Below are positions 1-12,570 of a stretch of 64,000 bases of DNA, in pieces (the first letter of the stretch is position 1; each line of letters begins with the position of its first letter). The notes under the pieces were generated by a model. The model was not told the origin of the DNA. It saw only the letters and a program-made list of their open reading frames with translations, and searched no databases. The stretch is taken from contig WBMQ01000006.1 of assembly GCA_016630905.1 (NCBI GenBank), forward strand, positions 868,001-932,000, in the 5' to 3' direction. A program made the position numbers and the translations under genes. Source of the DNA: Capillidium heterosporum (lineage: Eukaryota; Entomophthoromycota; Entomophthoromycetes; Entomophthorales; Capillidiaceae).

Positions 1-159
1 AGTAAGGAATTCGAAGGAGTTTGGTGCCATATTGATATGGGTAATTTTTATTTTTGTTACTTGCATTAACTTTTATATATAGCTGGGCCAGGATCCAAAG
101 GTCAGCGAGCTACCGGGTACGGAGTAGCTTTACTTTACCAGTTGGTTAAACAGATTTAA
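1..159 (+). CDS. Leucyl aminopeptidase (peptidase M17), C-terminal end only
   Basis: This is the last part of a gene that enters from the left edge. Exon 1-40, a 42-nt intron 41-82 (GTAATT...ATAG) and exon 83-159 join in frame to give a peptide with VWCHIDMAGP followed by RATGYGVALLYQLVKQI and a TAA stop. The W-x-HIDMAGP and ATG(Y/F)GV(A/R)LL patterns are the conserved C-terminal signature of the cytosolic aminopeptidase (M17) catalytic domain, a di-metal exopeptidase that releases N-terminal residues from peptides. The metal ligands lie upstream, outside the window, so activity cannot be judged here. It converges with eEF2. The family call rests on about 37 residues but these are the distinctive ones. 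Confidence 0.85.
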
Positions 160-791
160 GTTAAAGGTATAATAAACTTATTTGATGTTCATCACTATGT
201 ATATATAAGCTTTCTTCAATGTAGTACGGTTCTAGAGATATAGCTTTACATCTACTTAACCAAGGATACGTGATGCAAAATAATAAGTGTATTCCCCATA
301 CTCTACCACAATATTGTTGTACCTATAAACTTGAAGTTCGAACTTCCATTAGCCTTTTATAATTTTTTCAAGTGGTAGGCAGTTGACCAGGTATGCCTAT
401 GTTGAAGGTAAATAGGATATTGGTTTCACTATGATCAACGTTTATAATAGAAATGTAGGCATCCTACAAAACTTCAAGTTTGAATCGCGTTTCTATAGCT
501 TTACCAAATAAACTTAATAAAAACATTATATGTTCCATTAAAAGTTACACTTTACTATATTTTTTATTACCAGCTATAATTAATTGTATTGGAACTATTT
601 AAACTTTAACAATCAACATGCAAATTTTGAAATTTTCAACAATTGTACTGTATATCTTCAAACTATATAAAAAGTACAATACAAAATATATAATAGCATA
701 TGTAGATTATAGATAGGTTTTATAAAGGGCTAACAGTATAATGTAAGGAGATAGAGTTGAGATATGGAAAAGTCCAACTGTATATCCAAAT
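160..791. other. Intergenic, convergent 3' regions
   Basis: This AT-rich spacer lies between the stop codons of two convergent genes (aminopeptidase and eEF2). No reading frame or RNA gene is recognisable. Confidence 0.6.
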
Positions 792-3320
792 TTACAGTTT
801 GTCGTAGTAGTCCTCGAACTTGGGGATCTCGGGCTTAAGACCCTTGCGGACACGTACATCCTTGATGATTTCACCAACCTTGGAGGTGACTTCCAATGGA
901 GTACCAGGCATAATGGCCCAGTGATCGAAGACAGCCTGGGGGAAAGCCTGACCACCGGTCTGCGAACGTAAATCGGCAGTGAAACCGAACGACTCGTTGA
1001 CAGGTAGATGGGCCTTGACGTTGTACATGGGGGTACCGGGCTTCTGCTCTTCACTGAAGACGATACCACGGCGTCTGTTAAGAGTCGAGTAGATACCACC
1101 TAAGGCACCTTCGGGAGCTTGAATCTCGACGAGGTACATGGGTTCCAGGATACCAGGGTTGGCAGATAGGACGGAGGCGTACATGACACGACGGCAGGTG
1201 GGGATGATCTGGCCACCACCACGGTGGATAGCATCGGCATGTAAGGTAACATCAAGGATATTGAAGCGGACACCGCGCATGAACTCGTCGGCGCAGATAC
1301 CTTCACGGGTAGCCCACTGCAAAGCAGCAACGCAGGAATCCTTGATCTCGTTCAAGTACTGGACGGCCTTGGTCTGATCAACAAGAAGATTGGGGCCGGT
1401 GGTGTCAGGTCCGAAGGCCCAGATCTTACGCGAGTCGGTGGCATCCCAGCCATAGGCCTCGGCCAGGTGACGGCCTCGGATCTTGAAATCGTCGCGGGAG
1501 GTGACCTTACCATCTTCGATCTCCTGGGCCAACTCCATGTCGAGGGGCTCGGCTACCATGAAGATACGATTGTGCTTGTTGGGCGACTTGGACAGACAGG
1601 TCATGTGGGACTTACTCTGGACGGTTTCACGGTACTGGACTACGGGGTTACCGACCTTGATTTCGATACCGGCATGGTCTTCGGCCAGATCCTTGAGACA
1701 AATCTCAAGATGTAGCTCACCAGCACCAGCTACGATGTGTTCCCCAGAGTCTGAAGTGAAACATTGGACACAGGGATCGGACTTGGAGAGACGCTTGAGA
1801 CCTTCGACGAGCTTGGGTAGATCGTTGGCGTTCTTGGCTTCGACGGCAACCCGGACTACAGGAGAGACGGAGAACTTCATGACCTTGAGGTTGTGGGCAG
1901 TCTCGGAGGTGGTGATGGTACCCGATTTCAACAAGAACTGGTCGACACCAACCAGACCGAGGATATTACCGGCAGGGCAGTCTTCGATAGGCTCGATGTA
2001 ACGACCCATCATGAGGATGGTACGCTGGATGGACTTGACGAAGAGATCTTCCTTCTTGCCGGGGACATAGTTGGGACCTTGGATACGGACCTTCAAACCA
2101 GCACGTACGGTACCGGAGAACACACGACCGAAGGCGTAGAAGCGACCCTTGTCGGAGGTGGGTACCATCTTGGAGATGTACAACATGAGGGGGCCGTTAG
2201 GGTCACAGTTACGGATGGCAACAGCACACTCATCGTCGGCGGGACCTTCGTACAGGGCCGAGGCACGGTATTTCTGGGCGGTGAAGGGGGAGGGAAGATG
2301 GATACAGATCATTTCAAGTAAAGCATCGGCGGCGGGTAAGAACTTACGCATGACAACCTTGAGTAAAGATTTACCTACCAGGTCCTTTTCGTCAGCCTTT
2401 AGGGTGATCTCCAACTTCTCCAACAGCTTGGTGGTCTCATCCTTCTTTTCGTTCATGACACAGTCGAAGATTTTGAAGATGGGATCCAAGATGAACATAT
2501 TGAAGGCACGTTCCAAAGGTTTACCATCGGCATCGGTGGGGGTCTTGGACCACTTTTTGGTCTTGGGGTTGAAGAAGTTGTCACCCCAGAGGCGGTTCAT
2601 CATCTTTTCACGATCAACACCGAACTTCTTGGAGTAACGGTCGGCGAACTGAGTCAGGGTGAAACCCCAGCCGTGTAATGCGGAGGCAAAGGCAACGGTA
2701 CCTTTCTCAGGGTAGATCTGAACGTCACCTAAATCTTCGTCTAAATAGGTGGAGATGAGCACGTTCACTGATTCGATGGTACGGGAGAAGGAGTTGAAGA
2801 GATCTTCCTTGGTGATATGCAGTTCCAGGAGGGCACGGTCCACCTTGTTGATGACGAGGATGGGCTTGATCTTCTCAGTCAAGGCCTGACGCAATACGGT
2901 TTCGGTCTGGACGGATACACCGGATACGCAGTCTACTACGACCAAGGCACCGTCGGTGACACGGAGGGCGGCGGTTACCTCAGAAGAGAAATCCACGTGC
3001 CCGGGAGAGTCGATCAAGTTGATCAAGAACTCGTTACCGTCGGTCTTCTGCTTGATATCCTTCATCTGTTCAGTACCCAACTCAAAGAACATGGAGATGG
3101 CCGTCGACTTGATGGTAATACCACGGTCCTGCTCATCCTGACGGGTATCAGTGTAACGGGCATTACCTGCGTTGGCCATGGAGATGATACCGGCACGAGA
3201 AACCAAGGAGTCAGTTAGAGTGGATTTGCCGTGGTCTACGTGGGCAATGACGGACATGTTACGTACGTTGGCCACCTTGTCCATGAGGGCACGGATCTGG
3301 TCTACTGTAAAATTTACCAT
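792..3320 (-). CDS. EEF2: Translation elongation factor 2 (eEF2), intact
   Basis: A single uninterrupted reading frame of 842 residues, the same length as the yeast protein. eEF2 is the cytosolic GTPase that moves tRNA and mRNA through the ribosome after peptide bond formation. The G1 loop AHVDHGKST lies near residue 26, followed by the switch I region with [13 protein letters not shown]3 DSPGHVDF and G4 NKVDR. The diphthamide loop near the C-terminus reads [12 protein letters not shown], so the histidine that is converted to diphthamide is present. The protein ends in the usual [10 protein letters not shown]. Codon use is GC-rich and strongly biased, unlike the flanking DNA, as expected of a very highly expressed gene. 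No intron is needed in the coding part, which is unusual beside the intron-rich neighbours. Confidence 0.98.
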   Translation of the reverse strand: MVNFTVDQIRALMDKVANVRNMSVIAHVDHGKSTLTDSLVSRAGIISMANAGNARYTDTRQDEQDRGITIKSTAISMFFELGTEQMKDIKQKTDGNEFLINLIDSPGHVDFSSEVTAALRVTDGALVVVDCVSGVSVQTETVLRQALTEKIKPILVINKVDRALLELHITKEDLFNSFSRTIESVNVLISTYLDEDLGDVQIYPEKGTVAFASALHGWGFTLTQFADRYSKKFGVDREKMMNRLWGDNFFNPKTKKWSKTPTDADGKPLERAFNMFILDPIFKIFDCVMNEKKDETTKLLEKLEITLKADEKDLVGKSLLKVVMRKFLPAADALLEMICIHLPSPFTAQKYRASALYEGPADDECAVAIRNCDPNGPLMLYISKMVPTSDKGRFYAFGRVFSGTVRAGLKVRIQGPNYVPGKKEDLFVKSIQRTILMMGRYIEPIEDCPAGNILGLVGVDQFLLKSGTITTSETAHNLKVMKFSVSPVVRVAVEAKNANDLPKLVEGLKRLSKSDPCVQCFTSDSGEHIVAGAGELHLEICLKDLAEDHAGIEIKVGNPVVQYRETVQSKSHMTCLSKSPNKHNRIFMVAEPLDMELAQEIEDGKVTSRDDFKIRGRHLAEAYGWDATDSRKIWAFGPDTTGPNLLVDQTKAVQYLNEIKDSCVAALQWATREGICADEFMRGVRFNILDVTLHADAIHRGGGQIIPTCRRVMYASVLSANPGILEPMYLVEIQAPEGALGGIYSTLNRRRGIVFSEEQKPGTPMYNVKAHLPVNESFGFTADLRSQTGGQAFPQAVFDHWAIMPGTPLEVTSKVGEIIKDVRVRKGLKPEIPKFEDYYDKL

Positions 3321-5841
3321 AGTGCTTAAGAATGTACAATAAGAAGGGCTTTGTTATAGGTTAGAAGACGCGTGTATAGTTTAGAGAGTTTTAAATTCAG
3401 AATCGAAAGTGGTGTCAAGGTTTAGTAGGATTCCTTTATATACCTTGCTGAGACTTAGAGACCTTCAGTCCACAAATGAGCGTTGAGCTTGCTTTCTTTA
3501 TTTAGTAGGTTTTACTTGTAAGTGTGGGGGTATAAATTTAAAACCTGTTACGTACACAGTCAAGGTCAGCTGCGCTAGGGTACTGAAACAAAGCGATTCT
3601 ATTGGCTCAATTGCTTAGTGACAGCTGTGGATACAGAATTGAAGGCAACTTTTGCTTGGGAAAAGCAGTCACCCTAAAAATATCTCACTTTCCTATTTGA
3701 TCTGTCCTTGAATAAAGCTTATCCAAGTACTAGTTTAATAACCTACCCATCCCGATGACACAGTTCATCCCTTAAATGTGTTGCAATCAAACATGATGCT
3801 CAGCAATAAAGTATGCAAAGATATGAACTTTATATTCAAAGCTTAGAGCTTTCTCAATCTTGACAAACTTTACAAATGCTATCCCGTTAATACGCCAAGT
3901 TGTAGTACACGTGATTCCCATATACATTATTTAACATAGATATATCCTCACGCTGGGTAGCAAGGACGGAAAGCTTATCACTGTCAAATCGCCTTTATTC
4001 GAATATTACCAAAAGCGCAGTTAGTTTAGCTTAGAACTCGTTCGACTGATAAAAATCATCCCACTTGATGGATCGCAAGTATAAAAAATGCTTTCATATA
4101 GCATCCCACAGATTTCCGTCTTTGTCAGATGGCCAACAAGATAGACTGTGCTTTGAATGTTAAATTTAGCCTTTTGCAACCTTGGATTTTTGAACAAGCA
4201 AAAGTTTTTGATATACTGAAGAATTAGTTGTTAGAATATTTACTATAACTAAGGTGAAGTATGAGATATGAACCCTTAATAAAAGTAATATATAGCGACA
4301 TCTTTAAAAATATTTCTACAAAGCATATGAATATATTCATTTGAAACTGCTTTGTAGAACAAATAATATTAGTGAAAATACGCTTTATCATTCTATATTT
4401 ACCCTTAAGTATGCTAACTTAAGGACCTTTGGTTTATATCCACCTAATCTATTTGGAATAAAAAACAGGTCTTTATTAGTAAAAGTGATATTTGTATATT
4501 CTCCAGCAGCTACGTAAAAAACTTGAATTTTTCATGACTTTAATATATTTGAAAGGAAAGCTTTAGATCGAGCCATGACTTGGGGGTCGTACCATATGCA
4601 TATCTAGCAAGCTTTGACAGTAACGAAACATAATCATCTCCATAAATATCCTATTTATATATACAAATGTAGTTAATGCTGACCTTTGTTTTCATTTATA
4701 GGGTATGGAAGGGGTATTGTCTCATATGCTAGAGATATATCTAACTCGTACCTGATCCTTTGTTACAAATATGATTTATTAGTTTGATATATTAATTTAT
4801 TTCATCCTATATATTTTATGAGCTTTAATATGTTTGCTTTAACATTATAGATCTAATAAGAGCCAAATAGGTTTGTACGATACAGATGATCAGCACGCCT
4901 TTATTACAATTAAACTTAGAGAAGCAAGTTAGCATTACCTTGTTAAGCTGACATAAATCTAAATGCTAACTTTTAGATGTTCTTAGCTAAACATATTGTT
5001 AGCATTTCAAGTACTAATACAACTCCTATTTTCCGTATTTCTCTCAACTATAGAACCAAAATCCAATGGACACTTTCTTTATAGCCATTCTATGTACTTT
5101 AATTGATATCATTTTCTGATGTATTGATCTTGGTCCCATGAACGAAAAGTACTTTACTTAAATAATTGGCATCTTTTAATACAGAAAACTTGAATTATTG
5201 TGCCATTTCTGATAACTGATTACCATTGCTTCGTTGTTGGTGGTAAGATGGATTTCTATATGTATATCATGAAAAGAGTAATCAATAACTTGCAAAGATA
5301 TACCTACCAACTGTTCCTATGCTTAAATTTCTCATTGATAAATTGTATATATCCCTTTTATTACAAAACTAATAAATTAAACGTACTGATAGCCAAACTA
5401 CCATAAATTTATAGCTTCAAAAGAATTGTACTTGTTTATAGTATTTTGAAAGAATTTACCAAAGCTTATATTTACTTTCAACTAAGTCTTGAAATATTTG
5501 TTGAACCTGTTTTGCTATACTTTAGTGTCCCAGAGCCAAGAAATAAGGTTTTATAAGATTTAGCAACTCATGTAAATAGGTAACTTAATATATATAGTTT
5601 AAAGTCTATCTACATTCATGAATTGCATACATTGTAATTGAATTTCGAATATATATGTATCGTATATAACTAATCTAAAACCCAATAGTAGTTAAATCAT
5701 ACAAGTTGCTGACAATGTAACTATTCATATTTAATAGAGTAAAAATCTAAAATAGAAAGCTAAATAAAAATCAACACTAATTTAAAACTAGTATATTAAA
5801 GATCTACAGTGAAGTCCCCATGCTTTTAAAATGGCAAAAAA
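3321..5841. other. Long AT-rich intergenic region
   Basis: About 2.5 kb between the eEF2 promoter and the 3' end of citrate synthase. It holds only short chance frames, such as one of 68 codons at 5200-5406 made of AT-rich residues with no motif. I see no tRNA-like T-loop, tandem array or conserved protein fragment. Confidence 0.5.
3435..3442 (-). promoter_or_regulatory. Probable TATA box of eEF2
   Basis: On the minus strand the sequence reads TATATAAA about 115 nt upstream of the eEF2 ATG. The position allows a leader of roughly 80 nt. It is a sequence match only, and the start of transcription is not visible. Confidence 0.4.
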
Positions 5842-7352
5842 TTAAGCCTTGTTGACGATCTTGAGGACGGCTTCGGTGGAAAGAGACTTGGGGCGTTCGA
5901 GAGGGAGACCCAGAGCACGGTCCCAGATGAGCTGAGAGAGGACACCTAGAGAACGGGAGACACCGAACAAAACGGTGTAGTAGTCCTGCTCAACCAAACC
6001 GTAGTGCTGCAAAAGAACACCCGAGTGGGCGTCTACGTTGGGCCAGGGGTTCTTGGTCTTACCGTGCTCGGTCAAGATGCCGGGTACCAAGTTGTAGAGC
6101 TGGCTGACCAACTTGAACATGGGGTCATTGGGCAAGTGCTTGAGAGCGAACTCACGCTGGCAAGTGTAACGGGGATCAGTCTTACGCAAAACGGCATGAC
6201 CGTAACCGGGTACGACCTGACCGCTCTTGAGGGTGGACCAGATGTACTCCTTGACAGCTTCGTCACTGACACCGGTACCGATGGCGTCACGCATCTTCAT
6301 GGTCCATCGCAGAACTTCCTGGTTGGCCAGACCGTGGAGGGGACCGGCCAAACCGTTGAGGCCGGCGGCGAAGGAAAGGTAGGGATCGGATAAAGCGGAA
6401 CCTACCAAATGGGTGGTGTGGGCCGATACGTTACCACCTTCGTGGTCGGAGTGGATGGTCAGGTAGAGGCGCATGAGCTCGACAAAGTCCTTGTTCTGAG
6501 AGAAGCCGAGGAGACGAGCCAAGTTGTGACCGTAATCGGTGTTGGGGTCGATTTCGACTACTTTGCCGTTCTTGAAGACGTTTTGGTAGATGCGACCAGC
6601 GACGTTAGGCAACTTGGCGATGAGGTCCATGGAGTCCTCATAGGTGTAGTCCCAGTACTGAGTCTTGGGGATACCCTGCTGGTAGGCCTTGGCGAACTTG
6701 CTGTCATGCTGCAAAGCAGTTACGGCCAAAGAGAATTGGGACATGGGGTGCAAAGACTTGGGCAAGGAGTCGATGAGCTCTTCGACGAACTTGGGGATCT
6801 GAGAGCGGGCGGCCCACTCCTGAGACAGACCCTTAACCTGTTCCTGAGTGGGGACTTCACCAGTGACCAACAGCCAGAATAAAGATTCGGGGAGAGGTTC
6901 GGAACCACCTTCGGCAGCGGGGAGCACCTTCTGGCACTCGGGGATGGTCTTACCGCGGAAACGGATACCTTCTTCGGGATCCAAGACGGAACCTTCCCAA
7001 ATTAAACCTTTGATACCACGCATACCACCGTAGGCCTTCATGCAAATGAGAATTACGTACAAATATATTAAAAGCTTACCATATCGACAGTGACTTCGCC
7101 GAGGGGCTTGGAGCCATGCTCAGCCTTGACACGCTTGACCTCGGCTTGCTTTTCGGGGATGAGGGTAGCAAGTCTCTCTTTCAAACCCTAAGTAGAAGTT
7201 AGCTAGTATTTTTTAGACAAGTTTACCGAGGCAGCAGGGGTAGAGTAAAGACGAGCAATGATGGAGGGCTGTACGCCGGCAGACTATTAAAGGACATTAG
7301 TTGTTGTCGGTGTTGTTCAAGTTACTTTGAGAAGAGTTACTAGACGAGTCAT
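5842..7352 (-). CDS. CIT1: Citrate synthase, mitochondrial
   Basis: Condenses acetyl-CoA and oxaloacetate to citrate in the TCA cycle. Four exons: 7326-7352, 7227-7283, 7080-7187 and 5842-7035, separated by introns of 42, 39 and 44 nt; the joined protein is 461 residues. The first about 28 residues (MTRLVTLLK, then [19 protein letters not shown]) are basic and hydroxylated without acidic residues, typical of a mitochondrial presequence. The rest aligns throughout with yeast Cit1, starting [14 protein letters not shown] and then [16 protein letters not shown]. The catalytic residues are present: His in [11 protein letters not shown], His in [15 protein letters not shown] and Asp in [11 protein letters not shown]. 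Codon use is GC-rich and biased like eEF2. The start was chosen because the short first exon supplies the targeting peptide and the phases close; a further upstream exon is not excluded. Confidence 0.96.
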
Positions 7353-10300
7353 TCTTTTTCTAAGTTTTGTCTAAGATATAAACCGTTTTCTTATCACGAA
7401 ATTTTTTATACATCTCAAAGCAGAATAATTAATTCCGTCCAATTCGAACCAACCAGAAGCAAGAGTTGTATGAAGTTGAGTAATAGTGCATTTCCACCAC
7501 TCACATTGAATGATAAAGGTGGGTTTTGTCATCAACCGAATACTACCGACCCAATCCCTTATCTTAGTTGTCCGAAAACACACTTTTTCCAACAAAATGG
7601 TAGGGAAATAAACTCCACTGTTGACGGCTATTACGGGCCAACCTTCCAATTCATTTTGCACTACAACTATTTATGGCAATTAAAAAGTGCCAAATTACGG
7701 TATTTATCTTTGCTGAGCTATATTAGTTTAACCTTAGCCGATATTCAGTTGAACTATATGCTTCTTGGATATGTAACTTCAAATTAAAGGTATATACTTT
7801 ATAGACGCAATTAAAAGTTTAGGAGCCCAATATATGTAACACCAAATAGAATTACAGTCGTATGTCAATTGCATTCTCTATAAATGTACAGTAATCTGAT
7901 AGACTTATCTGATAATCTCTTTATTATGGAGCTCTACTAGACCTCACATCAATACTTATACAAACATCTGTAAAAGGCAATCTGATAATTCGTTGGAACC
8001 ATACCTTGTCTTAAAAGTACAGATAACATCAGTCCAAAACTAGTTTAAAATATGCTGCCTTATGATACTGAAGGCTTTATTTGGGGTTGCAGAGATGTTT
8101 CAAGTTGTATATAAAGATTTAGTTCACTTATAATAAGATTAGAATCTCTTTATACAGACGCTACTCTTTAGAAACTAAATGACACTGCCTTCAGTTAAAG
8201 ATAGCTTATAGCTTACTTTAGATAGGTTTCAAGCTATATATGAGAGGAAATGGTACTAAAAAGTCAATGATAAATATTTTGCTAACAAGAGACTGAAAAT
8301 TCAAAAGGAAGGTTTATTAGATGTAGGCTGCAGACATATATCTTGAAAATTAGCTGTTGGTGGGTAATCCTATGGCTACATTCCTATCTAGCTATCTTAT
8401 GTTAAAAGTTGCATTTCGCATTGGAACTAGATTTAAGTGATTGAATTCAGTAGTATTTTAGAGTGTGTGTCGTGGAATTGATGTTGATAATTGTTTTGTT
8501 GGCAAGTACAAATTGGTAGTGATTGTTTCTGTTGTGAACTGTCAACCAGTTATGTGGTTACAAAGTAGAGTTGGAGGCTGAATAGTTGAGTTGGCTTGAA
8601 TGGGTGGTTGAACTGGATAAGAAAACACTCGATTAGTAGTTTTAACAGGTTGATTAAAAAGCAGATGGTTGCTTAATCTATCTAGTTATATAGTTCAGTT
8701 TGTAATGGGTATATTCTAACTTTAATGTAGAGGCTGTATCATGCTCCCGTAGCTGATGGTCCAAATATAGGTAGTAATGGCCTATATATGTAGGAATTTG
8801 CAACCAAAGTTGTAGAGAATAGCGGTACCATAGAATGAATAAATATAGCGATCGCACATGGGCAATTAGACCTGGATATTGACAGCCAAAATCACAATAA
8901 AGAGTGAAATCAAAGCAATTTTTGAAATGCCTTTAATAACCCATACCTCTTATGCATCAAATGCAACTTTACTACTCGATGTATCTGATCCAATGTGAAT
9001 TGTACCTATAAGCTCTATCCGCTAAGTAGTCCGACTATCGTACAATATATTTATCATTATAAATGTTGGCGATATTTTAATGAAATGCAATGTTTACTCA
9101 AAAATATACCTGTCCAAATCAATTTAGTATTCGCTTTCCTATGTACTTTTACTATAAGAAAAGGCTCTAAAGTGCATATAACAAAATACTTATATATCTT
9201 GTTTTTATAAGCCAAAGGATATCAAAATGTAGACCAGCTTCCTCCCTTTTATATAGTCATAAATTTTAAACATCTTCAATACTTGAAAATAGATAGTAAA
9301 TGATGATATTTTTAAAAAGCTTCCATATTCCTATCTATTGCAAGATTTTAGATAGTGGTTTTGGAGATGTTGAAAATAAACTATGCAATACAGGCGAATT
9401 GGTTGGCTATTTCATATCCAACAAAGTGCAGTAGTTGAATCCTACAACTATAGTTTCAATTAATCGGCAAACTTTTCAAATTTGGAATTTTAGGTTGTAT
9501 ATAGTTTTGTAAATTTGGGCTTGAAAGCATTATATCGGATTTTCAAACTAGTTCTCAATAGCTCAAAGCTTTACAGTGTAGCGAAGAGGTGTAGCTAATC
9601 ATCAAATTAATCGACATGCTCGAGCAGTTGCTCGTCGAAATTCTAGATGCGATGTCGAAACAGTTGATTGGAAAGAAGCTTTGGAAGTCCAGCTTACATC
9701 CAACATTTCCAAGTCACTAATAGAAGTACTAAAAACAAAAAATCAAAGTAAGCTATACAAGAGCAATGGAGCTGTATATAGCCTTTCCAATACCAATATC
9801 AGAAGTTTAAAATATAAGTTTATTGCTTTTAAAATATCTCGAGCATCATCTATATGGTAGTTGTAGGTATTTATATCGAATATTACCTGCTGACAGGTAG
9901 TTTTATTTCTTTACTCTTATTTTAAAACTTCAAATCAAAAGCTACAGTCGCCATTTCTACTTTTAAGTCTAATATTGCCTTATAAGTGTGCCACTTTCAT
10001 ATATCGGTGGGTAGTGGATGTCATTGCAGTCGGCTATTGAATTAGTAGATATTTAATGACTAAAACTTGAAAATTAGGAAGTTGGTTTAGCAAAGGCAGA
10101 GATTTGAGCTAATAGGCATGTTTTTTCATGGTCATCACCTCTAAATTTACCGACTGTTACACTGTCGGTCAAGTTGTTTAGCTGTGGCATTGGAATTTGA
10201 AATGAAGCGTCCTTTTCAATTGTACTTTGCTAATAATGATAGGTAGTAGAAAATCTACAAATAGACAGGAATTGAATAAGAGTGATTACAAATATGTTTC

Positions 10301-11138
10301 GTAGCTCAAAGTGACTTTGGATATTCATACTTCCAACTGAGCTAATATTACATTTAATCATATTGTTATCCGGCTTATTTTGCTGCTTATTGACTTAAAG
10401 TTTAAACTATCAAAGCTTGATAGAGGAATGTAAGCTGTCACAGTGAGTCCCAAGTTACTACTATATTCTTGCAAGTACTTTGGAAAAGGACGAGTTGTTT
10501 CAACAGGTTGGATGGCATAACCGCTTTTAACAATTTGCAGTGATGATGGCTTTATTTTTCGATTGAACTGTTACAAAAATTGGATATTTATCAAAAATTC
10601 GATAATATACCGGTACTAGTAAAACATCTATGTATGATAGTTGGAATTTGAATTTTAAGGCATATATACATTTGCTTTCATACTGTATTATTATTATACG
10701 TTCAAAAGAGATACAGAGCCAAGGATTGAACATATTAGTATGGCCTAGGAAATTGAGTGTAAGTTATTTAGTAAATTATTACGAATAAATATTTGATTTA
10801 AAAACCATATTTATTGTCTTACTTACAACCATAGAGTGGATACTCATTATTCCTAAATATCTCTTAAAGATGCAGCTTGTGCTGTATACATACGAGCATA
10901 TTGAGCAGCCTTTCCTCCTCGACAGCTTTGTAAGGGCACCGTTCCTTAGTCCTCACATATATGAAACTACACAATATATTTGCTTTGTTACTGAACAACT
11001 GGATCAGGTACCGTCTGTTAGTAGCTAGGCTATGGAATACCCGCATCAGCTTGTCACTTTGATAAGCCGATAGGTAGTAGGGGATATATAAGGCATCCAT
11101 CCAATTAATATATACTTGTATCCTAGTAAAACAGCTGT
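7353..11138. other. Gene-poor AT-rich region
   Basis: About 3.8 kb upstream of citrate synthase. Overlapping frames at 7371-7661 (minus, 96 codons) and 7470-7787 (plus, 105 codons) lie on opposite strands and neither shows a known motif. A minus-strand frame around 8550-8680 has Pro/Gln/Asn/Thr-rich residues, and another at 10864-11100 encodes 78 residues without recognisable similarity. These could be relics of genes like those at 11.1-12.0 kb, or chance. No RNA gene was recognised. Confidence 0.4.
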
Positions 11139-12005
11139 TTAAGTTGCTGGGAAAGGTATATCGTTGGTATCGCCTCTGGATTGGTTTCTGTTTAGATAGT
11201 TAGGCAGGTTAGCTGATGATATTGGATCGGCTGGTGGTAAAATAGATCCTCTATGCTGATATAGATGTAATTGATGGGTTTCATTTGGATTAGCAGTAGT
11301 AGCTGACGAAATAATCGTGGCTGGTGGTAAGTTGCTTTGCTGAGAATTCAAATTGATGCTTGAATGGATTTCGGATCTATTTGAAATTCCTGTATTCGTT
11401 CTTGAGTCTAAAATTTAACCATGCTGTATTAGTCAACATTACTTTACAAAAGTTAGTATACCGTTATCTCAACCTTTCTGGTGGCATCCACTCTTCGTTT
11501 TCAATATCAAGACTTAATACAGTATGGCTAAAGTTGAAATCAATCATAATTTTACTTAGGTTAAATTAAACCTAAAGCCATAGATAGAAATAGTTTTAAA
11601 TAGGTAGTTATAATCTACATTATAGAATTCAAGTTTAGGTGTAATGATGACAAAACATGTATGAGTAGACAAGTCGATAAGAGATGGGTTAGTATAGATA
11701 CATCTAAACAAAGTAGTTTTATCATATCAACTTGAACGTTCCTCTATCTTATTTACATTGTCTTCATACAGCTGCAACCCTGAATTCCTCAGACATGAGT
11801 ATATTGTTCAATTATATCTTTTGAAGTGATTGCGTTGGGTTGAAAACTTCAATTCTTTTATTTGTGTATTGTCTATAGCAAAGCTGTTGTTGGTGGCTAT
11901 TAATAGTTGATTGAAGTTGAAAAAGCTGGCTAGAATCCCACGTTCCTCTGGAAATAGATGGATGTAGATTACTTGACTCCTGTAGTGTCGACAGATATAT
12001 TTCAA
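11139..12005 (-). pseudogene. Uncertain gene or relic related to the fragment at 37.8-38.6 kb
   Basis: Three stretches of coding character lie on the minus strand. At about 11808-12005 there is a frame with Gln/Asn/Ser-rich potential. At about 11480-11550 the translation contains FSHTVLSLDIENEEWMPP. At 11139-11351 there is a Pro/Ser/Ala/Asn-rich tail with an internal imperfect repeat (LPPATIISSA, ILPPADPISSA). The middle piece resembles FSQRVLQSDVNNERWMLP in the fragment at 37800-38093, with about ten identities in eighteen positions. I could not join the pieces into one open frame with ordinary introns, because a stop follows the conserved piece. The residue style suggests the C-terminal part of a fungal transcription regulator, but no zinc-binding domain is visible, so the function is unknown. 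Confidence 0.35.
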
Positions 12006-12570
12006 AACTGAATCTAAAGAAAAGCTAGTGTTACGGAAAGTAAACGAAACTGAGAGCTGTGCTAATGTAAAAAGTAGCTATAGGTTGGGTGATGTTATCT
12101 TGGCTATATATATTAATTGATGGTGAAAAGTTATGTTGGTCTATCGATGTCTTAATCTTATGGACGGAAAGGTAACTAAATTGTCACTTCAGTTGACTTT
12201 TATAGCGTTAGTTTAGTTGCATCCGACTTATCAGACCATCCTTTGTCATCAAATGAGGCGGTACTCAAGGTATCAGTGTTTTTAAAATATGTCCTATAAG
12301 GCATCTAGTTCATCCACTTGATAAACGATTTATTCAATCAAAACCTTCAAATACTGCAAATTCTCAGAGTATTTTATTTGAGCAAAGTCCAAGGATCATT
12401 ATCCAGTCACTTTATCCTTTCAAAATTCTACTGCAGATGATTGGCCTCTACCTTGAAAAATTAAATATATATTGAATCTATTGGATAAATGTTTTGATAT
12501 CAAACTGCGACACTTTACAAATTGAACAACCTTGATAAAGGTGATCCTATACTTTCAGCATCAATCTAGT
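12006..12570. other. Intergenic
   Basis: AT-rich spacer upstream of the Pol kappa gene. An ATG at 12532 is in frame with the chosen start at 12571 but the extra residues are not conserved. Nothing else is recognised. Confidence 0.45.

Noticed and set aside
707-1099. 130-codon frame opposite the end of eEF2, and similar long frames across eEF2, citrate synthase and MRD1
   Set aside because: These are shadows produced by the biased codon use of the real genes.
5200-5406. 68-codon plus-strand frame
   Set aside because: Made of residues expected from AT-rich DNA, without motif or supporting context.
7371-7787. Two overlapping frames of about 100 codons on opposite strands
   Set aside because: Neither has a motif or good codon use, and neither can be joined to neighbouring exons. 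Probably chance or a relic.
9617-9721. 34-codon frame starting MLEQLLVEILDAMSK, slightly F-box-like
   Set aside because: Too short and without the rest of an F-box or any downstream domain.
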